64,000 nt of DNA from positions 42,683-106,682 of the forward strand of contig NZ_SCWA01000006.1 of NCBI RefSeq assembly GCF_004359615.1, given 5' to 3'. Source of the DNA: Macrococcus brunensis. Lineage in GTDB: Bacteria > Bacillota > Bacilli > Staphylococcales > Staphylococcaceae. The notes under the pieces are model-generated. The model was given only the letters and a program-made list of their open reading frames with translations. It ran no database searches and was not told where the DNA came from. A program made the translations under genes and the position numbers. This document shows, piece after piece, positions 57,599 to 64,000 of the stretch; the stretch's first letter is position 1, and each line of letters starts with the position of its first letter.

Positions 57599-59338
57599 TT
57601 ACTGGCTATTGGCAGATTGAAGCTGATACATCTTGGAATATTGACCATCTGACTGAATAAGGGTCCGGTGGTTACCTCGTTCAATAATTCTTCCTTTATC
57701 AAGAACAATGATCTGATCAGCATTTTTGATGGTAGACAGTCTATGCGCAATAATAAATGTTGTTCTGCCTTCTTTTAGGACATCCATCGCCTGCTGGATA
57801 ACCGATTCCGTTTCAGAGTCAATACTTGCAGTCGCTTCGTCCAGAATCAGGATAGCCGGATCAAAAGCGAGAGCACGGGCAAATGAAATCAGCTGACGCT
57901 GACCACTGGATAACGTATTTCCTTTTTCAACTACAGGTGAATCGATGCCATTGTCTAGCGTATCGAGAACCCGTGATCCACCGACTGCTTCAAGCGCTGC
58001 TACTGCTCGTGCGCGTGAAATGCGTTCATCACCCAGCGTGATGTTGCTGAGGATCGTTCCGCTGTACAAATAAGGATCCTGCAGAACAATACCCATATGC
58101 TCGCGAAGTGAGGTTTTCGTCACTGACTTGGAATCAACACCGTCCATCAGAATACGACCCATTGTCGGATCATAGAATCTGAAGAGCAGATTCATAATGG
58201 AGCTTTTACCAGATCCCGTATGACCGACCAGTGCAACGGTTTCACCGCGTCTTGCATGAATATTGATGTCTTTTAAGACATACTCTTCTTCCTTGTAGGC
58301 AAATGACACATCCTCAAACAGGACGTCACCCTCTAAACGAGCGATTGATTTATTTTCCGTGATTTCTGCAGGTTCATCCAGCATCTCGTAAACACGATCC
58401 GCCGAAACACGGGCCTGTTCAAGGACGCTTAGATTATTGACCAGATTATACATCGGATTAAATAGTCTCGTCAGATATTCCACAATGACATACATCATAC
58501 CCGCAGTCAGAGCAGTCTCACCGCTCAGAAACGTAGAACCGAAAATATAAATCATCACCGCAAAAATCACTGAACGGATGGTTCCCATCAAGTTATGGCT
58601 GGTGAGGGAATCCAGCTGAATAATACGCGAGTAATTCCGTAAGTAGTCGTCATTTAATTCATTGAATTCCTGCTGAATCTTCTCTTCCTGGTTAAAGGCC
58701 TGAATAATCGTCATGCCGTTGATCGATTCATTGAGCATCGCATTCATATCACTGTTTTTTTCGCGTGTCACCTGATTGTATTCATCAGACAGCTTGCGGT
58801 AGACCACCAGCCAGCCTATCAGTAACGGTACGACAAGAAAAGCGGCAAGTCCAACTTTCCAGTTGAAGAAGAAAATCGCAATAATAATGGCTATGATATT
58901 AACGAAACCTGACAGATAAGTCGGCAGCAGGACAGTAAACAACTCCAGGATTGTCTGCGTATCATTCGTGATTCTTGCCACTACCTTACCGGCCGGCAAA
59001 GTATCAAAGTATTTGATCGGCAGCTTCTGCATATGCTTAAAGAGTTCGTTTCTCAAGTTCATAATGACATTTGAGCCTGCATTCTGGAAATAGAGCGTCT
59101 GATAGTAGCTGAAGACCGCATTAAAGACAGCGATGACTGCATAGATACCAAGAAGCTGCATAATGGGCGTAAGATTAATCGTATCCGCTGCTTCCCTTAC
59201 ATGATCATCAATTATCTTCATCGCGATCACAGGACCGATGAGTTCAGCGACAACAGCACCTGCCAGGAAGAGAAAACCGATTAAAAAGAGTTTTTTGAAC
59301 TTAAGTGCTTCCCGTAACAATCGTTTTGAATTAGACAT
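57599..59338 (-). CDS. Heterodimeric ABC exporter subunit with canonical ATPase site (BmrD/YheH-like)
   Basis: The 579-residue half-transporter has six membrane segments (about 15-300) and a nucleotide-binding domain with Walker A VGHTGSGKSS, signature LSSGQRQ and Walker B ILILDEATAS with the catalytic glutamate. It starts one base into the stop of the partner gene. With the preceding subunit it should form a multidrug exporter like Bacillus BmrCD or lactococcal LmrCD. The substrate is inferred from family only. Confidence 0.9.
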   Translation of the reverse strand: MSNSKRLLREALKFKKLFLIGFLFLAGAVVAELIGPVIAMKIIDDHVREAADTINLTPIMQLLGIYAVIAVFNAVFSYYQTLYFQNAGSNVIMNLRNELFKHMQKLPIKYFDTLPAGKVVARITNDTQTILELFTVLLPTYLSGFVNIIAIIIAIFFFNWKVGLAAFLVVPLLIGWLVVYRKLSDEYNQVTREKNSDMNAMLNESINGMTIIQAFNQEEKIQQEFNELNDDYLRNYSRIIQLDSLTSHNLMGTIRSVIFAVMIYIFGSTFLSGETALTAGMMYVIVEYLTRLFNPMYNLVNNLSVLEQARVSADRVYEMLDEPAEITENKSIARLEGDVLFEDVSFAYKEEEYVLKDINIHARRGETVALVGHTGSGKSSIMNLLFRFYDPTMGRILMDGVDSKSVTKTSLREHMGIVLQDPYLYSGTILSNITLGDERISRARAVAALEAVGGSRVLDTLDNGIDSPVVEKGNTLSSGQRQLISFARALAFDPAILILDEATASIDSETESVIQQAMDVLKEGRTTFIIAHRLSTIKNADQIIVLDKGRIIERGNHRTLIQSDGQYSKMYQLQSANSQ

Positions 59339-61077
59339 TATCTCTCCTCCTCTCTTAACTGCTGACGATTAAACTGCTCCAGGTACCAGCCTTGCTGACT
59401 AATAAGTGATGCGTGTGTCCCCTGCTGAATAATTTCTCCGTTAGCAAGCACTACGATAAGGTCAGCATGCTGGACAGCAGACAGTCGGTGAGTGGAGATA
59501 ATAGTAGTCTTACCTTGACGTGACTGCTGGATATGTCCGATGATCGCTGTCTCTGTTTTAGCATCGACTGCTGATAGTGAATCATCAAGAATCAGTATAT
59601 CCGGATTTTTGATCATGGCACGTGCGATAGAGATACGCTGTTTCTGACCACCGGATATAGCGATACCTTTTTCACCGACCAGTGTATCCAGTCCCTGCGG
59701 CAGACGTTTAACGTCTTCAGTGAAACTCGCGAGCTCTATAGCACGTGCAATTTCCACTTCACTGGCATCTGGCTTTCCGAACAAGATATTTTCTCTGACA
59801 GAACGTGAAAACAAAATATTTTCCTGGGAGACGTAACCGATTTTTTCACGGACCTGACGTTTAGTCAGTTGTCCGATATTGATGCCACCGAGTGTGATAT
59901 GCCCTTCACCCACTGGGTATTCTTTCAAGATCTGACGGATGAGTGTCGTCTTACCGCTGCCTGTCGGGCCGACAATCCCCAGCGTTTCACCGACACCGAG
60001 TTCGATATTGACCGCCTTTAGATTGGTCTTTTCACTTGATGGATATTTAAAGTTAACAGTATCAAATGATACATGATGATCCGGTGCGACAAGTGAGTCT
60101 ACTGAGTCCGCCATGATATCGTCTGTATCCAGTACTTCCATCACACGGTCGAGTGAGGCATTGCCACGCTGCATGATATTGAAGAGCAGTCCAATGGCAA
60201 ACATCGGCCACACCATCATATTGAGGTAGACATTAAAAGCAATTAAGTCTCCGATTGAGATTTCGCCACGATTGACAAGTACACTGCCGTAACCAAGGGC
60301 AATGATAAAACTGACCATCGTCACGATGATTGTCAACGGTTTAAACAAGGCATCCAGTTTTTCAACTGCCATAAATTTATCGACGACGTCTGTCGTCATT
60401 CTGTTAAACCGTCTATTCAGGTTATCTTCCTGTGCGAAAGCACGCGTCACACGTATCCCTTCAATTGATTCCAGAACATCATCATTCATATCACCGAATG
60501 CATCCTGGCTGATGGTATAACGTTTATGAATCATCTTACCCAGTCGCTGTTCAATAATCGCGAGCAGCGGTAAAGGCAGCATTGCAAAAAGAGTCAGCTT
60601 CCACGAGATGGCAAAACCCATCATCAAAATAATGGTAACCAGATAAGTCGTACTGTCAATCAGCGTCAGGATACCAAAACCGACAGTTTGACGGATGGCA
60701 CTCAGATCATTTGTTGCACGGGCCATCAGGTCGCCGGTCCGGTTCTTTTCATAATAACCGGGACTCATGGACAGAAATTTCGCCATCAGTTTTCTTCTCA
60801 TTAAGCTCTCCAGAATCTGAGAACCGTTGAAAAGCAGGAATCTCCAGGCATAATTAATCAGATAGCCGATGATAATCAGTGCAACAAATGCGGCGATAAT
60901 CTCGTAAAAACGTCTCGTGGTGAGAGTGCCCAGAGTAATGGCATCAATCGTCTTACCGATCAGCCATGGTGGGAGAATTTCCACGACATTCGCTATCAAT
61001 AACAAAAGGACAGCGATTAAATACCGCTTCTTTTCCTGCTTAAAAAACCAGCTTAGTTTAAACAAAACATTAAACAT
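59338..61077 (-). CDS. Heterodimeric ABC exporter subunit with degenerate ATPase site (BmrC/YheI-like)
   Basis: The 579-residue half-transporter has six membrane segments and an ATPase domain with VGPTGSGKTT (Walker A), ISGGQKQR (signature) and Walker B ILILDDSLSAVD. The catalytic glutamate is replaced by aspartate, the hallmark of the non-catalytic site in BmrC-type heterodimers, and complements the intact site of the next gene. The ATG at 61077 follows GGAGG. A frame upstream to 61143 lies in a terminator. The gene is preceded by a leader ORF and attenuator. Confidence 0.92.
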   Translation of the reverse strand: MFNVLFKLSWFFKQEKKRYLIAVLLLLIANVVEILPPWLIGKTIDAITLGTLTTRRFYEIIAAFVALIIIGYLINYAWRFLLFNGSQILESLMRRKLMAKFLSMSPGYYEKNRTGDLMARATNDLSAIRQTVGFGILTLIDSTTYLVTIILMMGFAISWKLTLFAMLPLPLLAIIEQRLGKMIHKRYTISQDAFGDMNDDVLESIEGIRVTRAFAQEDNLNRRFNRMTTDVVDKFMAVEKLDALFKPLTIIVTMVSFIIALGYGSVLVNRGEISIGDLIAFNVYLNMMVWPMFAIGLLFNIMQRGNASLDRVMEVLDTDDIMADSVDSLVAPDHHVSFDTVNFKYPSSEKTNLKAVNIELGVGETLGIVGPTGSGKTTLIRQILKEYPVGEGHITLGGINIGQLTKRQVREKIGYVSQENILFSRSVRENILFGKPDASEVEIARAIELASFTEDVKRLPQGLDTLVGEKGIAISGGQKQRISIARAMIKNPDILILDDSLSAVDAKTETAIIGHIQQSRQGKTTIISTHRLSAVQHADLIVVLANGEIIQQGTHASLISQQGWYLEQFNRQQLREEER

Positions 61078-61110
61078 GTAAATCCTCCTTATTAACTCCT
61101 CATAGAAACA

Positions 61111-61151
61111 CAAAAAGCACATACCTCCCCTAATGGAAAGCATGTGCTTTA
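61111..61151 (-). terminator. Attenuator terminator before the ABC exporter
   Basis: Read on the minus strand, AAAGCACATGC (61150-61140) pairs with GTATGTGCTTT (61123-61113 region) around a purine-rich loop containing GGGGAGG, followed by a short U tract. It lies between the leader ORF and the exporter gene, so transcription must read through it. Confidence 0.75.
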
Positions 61152-61183
61152 CGACCGGAAGAGAGACTCCTCCTATGTCTTAA

Positions 61184-61249
61184 TTAGTGTGACAAATATG
61201 AGGAGGATAAATTAATTTGTAATGAAAGACGCAGATATTCGTTGCGCAT
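61184..61249 (-). CDS. 21-residue leader peptide of the ABC exporter operon
   Basis: A 21-codon frame begins with ATG six bases after GGAGGAG, starts MRNEYLRLSLQ and ends SSSYLSH before TAA. It is the first translated unit after the promoter and precedes the attenuator terminator. Codons for TCCTCCT inside it can pair with AGGAGGA (around 61165-61172) downstream, so a ribosome stalled in it would change the fold before the terminator. Bacillus bmrB has the same role before bmrCD. Translation and regulation are inferred. Confidence 0.68.
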   Translation of the reverse strand: MRNEYLRLSLQINLSSSYLSH

Positions 61250-61281
61250 ATTAATCTCCTCCTTTTCTTATTTTCAATATT

Positions 61282-61310
61282 ATCATAATTCAAATAATTT
61301 GAACTGACAA
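61282..61310 (-). promoter_or_regulatory. Promoter of the leader-ABC exporter operon with palindrome in the spacer
   Basis: -35 TTGTCA (61310-61305) and -10 TATGAT (61287-61282) are 17 bases apart. The spacer is filled by a perfect palindrome TTCAAATTATTTGAA (61289-61303), placed where a repressor, for example of the MarR type, would block polymerase. Confidence 0.7.
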
Positions 61311-61347
61311 CACTTTTTTTCGATTTCCGAAATACTTTACAAAAAAT

Positions 61348-62019
61348 TTACAAGAGTCCCTTCTCTTTAATACTGACGAAGACGCCGTCCCCGATAATGA
61401 TATGGTCCAGGAGTTCTATCCCAAATAACGTACCACAGTTGATCAGACGTTTCGTGGCCTCAATATCTTCTACAGAAGGTGTCGGATCTCCAGATGGATG
61501 ATTGTGACAGACAATAATATTGGCAGCAGATCGTCTCACCGCTTCTCTGAATACTTCGCGCGGATGAACGATGGAAGCATTTAAAGAACCTTTAAAGATG
61601 ACCTGTTCATGAATCACGACATTCTTCGTATTTAAATAAAGAGCGATGAAGTGTTCCTGTGTAAAATAGCGCATACGCTCCATCAAAAGATCAGCTACGC
61701 ACTGCGGCGACTTAATCTTCACGCGGTCTTCGAGAGAATGGGTGTGCATCCTGACAGCGAGCTCTATCATAGCGAGCATTGTCACAGCTTTCTTCTCGCC
61801 GATACCCTTGATTTCCCGTAACTCCTGCAATGTCAGGTAACGCATGTCACGAATATTACCCATAGACATCAGCAGTTTATTAGCGACCTCTAAAACGGAT
61901 TCATCCTTACTGCCTGTGTTAATGATGATGGCCAGAAGCTCCTGATTGGTCAGCTGCTCAGGTCCATAAGTCATGAGCCGTTCACGAGGCTGATCTTGTT
62001 TTAACATCGCTAGCATCAT
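61348..62019 (-). CDS. radC: RadC-family JAB1/MPN metalloprotein
   Basis: The 223-residue protein has an N-terminal helix-hairpin-helix part (IKGIGEKKA) and a C-terminal MPN+ domain with the zinc motif VCHNHPSGDPTPS and upstream glutamate. In spite of the name, a role in repair is not proven. It overlaps the comC stop by four bases (ATGA), so the two are translationally coupled; radC-comC adjacency is conserved. Confidence 0.93.
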   Translation of the reverse strand: MMLAMLKQDQPRERLMTYGPEQLTNQELLAIIINTGSKDESVLEVANKLLMSMGNIRDMRYLTLQELREIKGIGEKKAVTMLAMIELAVRMHTHSLEDRVKIKSPQCVADLLMERMRYFTQEHFIALYLNTKNVVIHEQVIFKGSLNASIVHPREVFREAVRRSAANIIVCHNHPSGDPTPSVEDIEATKRLINCGTLFGIELLDHIIIGDGVFVSIKEKGLL

Positions 62020-62714
62020 AAAAATCCTCCAAAATAAATAGTATAAAGTTCATCGTAAAATTTAAACACGAGCAGTGTGCTAGCTGTGATAAAAGGAATA
62101 AGCGGTATTTTCTTCAGATTATGTTTGTAAAACAAGAAACAGATGACAGCGATGCCGCCGATAAAATAAGTCAGCATGAAGATGAGCAGAAAATAAGTAA
62201 GCGGAAAAAAAAGTGCGAACAAGGACAGCAGCTTGATATCACCGTAGCCGATGCTGCCTGTCAGCAAGTAAAATAAATGCAGCAGTATAATCAGCATAAA
62301 AGAATAGATTAGATGCTGAATATCAAACAAGAGAGGAAAACGAATCAATAGAAGAATGCATGCGAAGAGCATCAGCATATGATTAGGCACTTTAAAATGG
62401 TAAAGATCATAAATCGCCAATGGGACTAGAAACGAAATACAGGCGGCATAAAGTGTTGTGCTGTTCTCTGAAACAAACAGGAGAAAGAGCACGAAAAAAA
62501 GCAACTCCGTTATGAAAACATGGACTGGAATCGGGTCGCCACATTTACGACATCTTCCCTTTTGAACGATAAAGCTGACAATCGGAATCAGTTCATACCA
62601 TGCTAAATCAGAATGACAGCTGTCACACTGCGAACGCCTGAAAAATGAGCCTTCCTGATAGGTGAGGCAGAGCATAAAAGAGCCGATAAAACTACCTATC
62701 ACTGCTACAAACAT
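62016..62714 (-). CDS. comC: Type IV prepilin peptidase ComC
   Basis: ComC cleaves and methylates the pseudopilin subunits that form the DNA-uptake pilus. The 232-residue protein has the two cysteine pairs CDSC and CRKC (about 31-63), seven or so membrane segments, and GYGDIK (near 158) with a catalytic aspartate. GGGGTGA precedes the start. Its usual upstream partner folC is not here. Confidence 0.93.
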   Translation of the reverse strand: MFVAVIGSFIGSFMLCLTYQEGSFFRRSQCDSCHSDLAWYELIPIVSFIVQKGRCRKCGDPIPVHVFITELLFFVLFLLFVSENSTTLYAACISFLVPLAIYDLYHFKVPNHMLMLFACILLLIRFPLLFDIQHLIYSFMLIILLHLFYLLTGSIGYGDIKLLSLFALFFPLTYFLLIFMLTYFIGGIAVICFLFYKHNLKKIPLIPFITASTLLVFKFYDELYTIYFGGFL

Positions 62715-63037
62715 ATGTCACCCCTTTTCTTAATTTCACTTTAATGGATAGCCATCCACTTGTAAAAAAGCAGAAAAAGATAAAAAGGGGCTTATACAGA
62801 CGCAGTTTTTCATCAAAATTTCTAATTTGATGACATTCTGCAGTAAAGTCATTGATTTTAAAGAAAAACAGCAGAAATCAGTCTACATTTTATGACCTTC
62901 GTAACAATGAGTAATCATCATAGCTAGCTAATCATGTATAAGACTGTACAGGTGATTATTCATCTAAGATGATATAACTACGTTTTTATTCAATAAAACA
63001 GGCAATAGAATACTATCTGACAAAAGGAGGTTATTCT
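62715..63037. other. Divergent intergenic region, no gene seen
   Basis: About 320 bases separate comC and the SMI1 gene. I see no convincing ORF, tRNA or ncRNA. It holds an inverted repeat TCATCAAA/TTTGATGA (62810-62833) and a second, looser pair GAGTAATCA/TGATTATTC (62909-62917 and 62953-62961). Both divergent promoters must lie here, but I could not fix them by eye. Confidence 0.6.
62810..62833. repeat. Inverted repeat upstream of comC
   Basis: TCATCAAA (62810-62817) is perfectly repeated inverted as TTTGATGA (62826-62833), with an eight-base loop. There is no following T run, so it is unlikely to be a terminator. It could be an operator or an RNA element. Confidence 0.6.
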
Positions 63038-63622
63038 ATGCTTGAACATGTACTCAATCAGTCTCATGTCCCCTTCAAAGATCATGTAAACCCAGGTGCC
63101 ACTGACGAAGAACTGCAGGAATTAGAAGAAGTATTCGGTGAACCGCTTGACCCTGATTTCAAAACGCTCTATCAAGCCCATAATGGTGAATCATTTGATA
63201 GTCCGGGTCTTTTCTTCGGACTGGAATGGCTGTCACTTGATGAAGTGATGAACGAAGTTGAATTCAATCAGGACGAAGAAGAAGAGTTTGATGAGTTCCC
63301 TTACGAGATTGAACCTGCAGGCGCCATTAAACCGATTTATTACCACGCGAAATGGCTGCCATTTGCGGCAGATGGTTTCGGTAATTTCCTTGCAGTCGAT
63401 ATGGACCCAGGTGAGAACGGCAAAAAAGGACAGATCATCAGCTATGGCAGTGACGAAGACACATTTTATGTCGTAGCAGAGTCGCTGAGTGACTTGTTAT
63501 CTTTCATCGCCAGGACAATAGAAGAAGGCAACTATGAATCCACAGAAGACAGATTCACTTACGGTCACGAAGGCAAACTGTTCCTTGGTCAGATTGGCGA
63601 CTTAAATCGGCCAGTTAAATAG
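63038..63622 (+). CDS. SMI1/KNR4 family protein
   Basis: The 194-residue acidic protein has the SMI1/KNR4 fold signature: GATDEELQELEEVFG near the start, LDPDFKTLYQAHNG, GLEWLSLDEVM and WLPFAADGFGNFLAVD. In bacteria such proteins are often immunity proteins for contact toxins, but many are orphan housekeeping proteins. No toxin gene is seen in the window. AAAAGGAGG lies before the ATG. It is followed by the truncated DCC gene seven bases later. Confidence 0.87.
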   Translation: MLEHVLNQSHVPFKDHVNPGATDEELQELEEVFGEPLDPDFKTLYQAHNGESFDSPGLFFGLEWLSLDEVMNEVEFNQDEEEEFDEFPYEIEPAGAIKPIYYHAKWLPFAADGFGNFLAVDMDPGENGKKGQIISYGSDEDTFYVVAESLSDLLSFIARTIEEGNYESTEDRFTYGHEGKLFLGQIGDLNRPVK

Positions 63623-63628
63623 CAGACG

Positions 63629-63889
63629 ATGAACATTATATATTTTGATGACCAATGTCTCATCTGCAATCGCTTTGTTAAAATCATATCAACTCTAGAC
63701 GTTGAAGACAAACTTCACTTTGCTGCTCTTCATTCTAAAATAGCCGACCAGAAACTGGCTCACAGATTTTATGCAGTTGACAGTGTTATTTATTTAAGAG
63801 ACAGAGAGGTCTACATCTACAGCGATGCCGTCATAGCAATCCTGAAAGACCTTCATATAAATGTCACGCTTCTTGGTCTGTCAACATAA
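63629..63889 (+). pseudogene. DCC-family thiol-disulfide oxidoreductase, truncated by an IS
   Basis: The 86-residue frame starts with the DCC signature FDDQCLICNRF (redox CxxC) and follows the family over its first 80 residues. Full-length relatives are about 115-130 residues. The last codons and the TAA (63887-63889) come from the inserted IS end, which starts near TG at 63879. The gene is therefore most likely disrupted, although the CxxC is intact and a short product could be made. Confidence 0.8.
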
Positions 63890-64000
63890 TATTGGACAGT
63901 TTTTATAGAATATTTCTTTATATTCCCTTGGTGTTAGATAATTTAATGCGCCGTGCGGCCTGACATTGTTATACCAGTTCACATAATCAAAAAGTTCAAT
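63879..64000. mobile_element. IS3-family insertion sequence, one end (runs off the window)
   Basis: From 63879 the sequence is an IS end: it begins TGTCAACATAATATTGGACA and carries the transposase C-terminus on the minus strand. The 5'-TG end is as in IS3-family elements. The other end and target-site duplication lie outside the window. Confidence 0.8.
63881..64000 (-). CDS. IS3-family transposase OrfB, C-terminal end (partial)
   Basis: The last 39 codons of a transposase are in the window. They read ...DYVNWYNNVRPHGALNY followed by LTPREYKEIF, the typical end of the IS3-family DDE integrase (rve) domain. The TGA stop (63883-63881) lies in the terminal repeat. The upstream part continues beyond the window. 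Confidence 0.87.
   Translation of the reverse strand: MELFDYVNWYNNVRPHGALNYLTPREYKEIFYKNCPILC

Noticed and set aside
57550..57750. 66-codon minus-strand frame over the end of the ABC gene
   Set aside because: It runs through the terminator and overlaps the ABC transporter gene in another frame.
61078..61143. 22-codon N-terminal extension of the first ABC subunit
   Set aside because: It lies in the attenuator terminator stem and has no own ribosome-binding site; the ATG at 61077 follows GGAGG.

Overview
The window is a stretch of conserved chromosome from a low-GC Gram-positive coccus of the family Staphylococcaceae. The gene order (holA-yqzM-comEC/EB/EA; alaS-recD2-mnmA; cymR-rarA; hisS-aspS-6S RNA; lytH-dtd-rsh-apt-recJ-secDF-yajC-tgt-queA-ruvBA-obg-rpmA-prp-rplU-mreDC; radC-comC) is the familiar staphylococcal/bacillar backbone. 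Protein sequences are close to, but clearly diverged from, Staphylococcus aureus, and by eye the DNA is less AT-rich than S. aureus. Together with a Spo0B-like gene before obg this suggests Macrococcus or a near relative; the genus is an inference. Almost everything is on the minus strand. Plus-strand exceptions are the rpsT tail, yqzM, a four-helix membrane protein, a NERD protein, an LLM oxidoreductase, rarA, and the SMI1/DCC pair at the right end.

Layout: 1-9.1 kb holds the end of rpsT, holA, yqzM, the DNA-uptake operon comEA-EB-EC, and the yqeM-rsfS-yqeK-nadD-yhbY-aroE-yqeH operon of ribosome assembly, NAD synthesis and shikimate metabolism. 9.2-13 kb is more variable: a divergent tRNA-Gly(UCC), small hypothetical genes, a cupin, a GNAT enzyme, an SPFH/band-7 protein with a coiled-coil membrane partner, and yqeG. 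13-20.2 kb has a 34-codon membrane peptide, mtnN, greA, udk, the wobble-uridine genes trhP2-trhP1-trmR, mltG, yrzB, ruvX and ireB. 20.2-28.4 kb is a T-box-controlled alaS, recD2, a TPR protein, mnmA and cysteine desulfurase. 28.5-34.4 kb is an accessory island (NERD protein, 40-bp tandem repeats, LLM oxidoreductase) followed by cymR/rarA and an ABC-2 exporter. 34.4-56.4 kb is the long conserved core with tcdA, 6S RNA, aspS and hisS (T-box), lytH through mreC. 56.4-64 kb contains a GH3 lipoprotein hexosaminidase, a heterodimeric ABC exporter preceded by a leader-peptide attenuator, radC, comC, an SMI1/KNR4 protein and a DCC thiol oxidoreductase gene cut by an IS3-family element that runs off the window.

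Functionally the window is centred on translation (three aminoacyl-tRNA synthetases, five wobble-modification genes, ribosome GTPases and assembly factors), DNA uptake and recombination (comE, comC, ruvAB, ruvX, recJ, recD2, rarA, radC), cell-wall growth (mltG, lytH, mreCD, GH3) and stress signalling (rsh, cymR, 6S RNA). The least expected elements are the tRNA-Gly that lacks the conserved D-loop GG, the ABC-exporter leader (promoter, palindrome in its spacer, 21-codon ORF, terminator), the 34-codon peptide after mtnN, the 40-bp hairpin repeats, and the comEA ribosome-binding site buried in a terminator stem.
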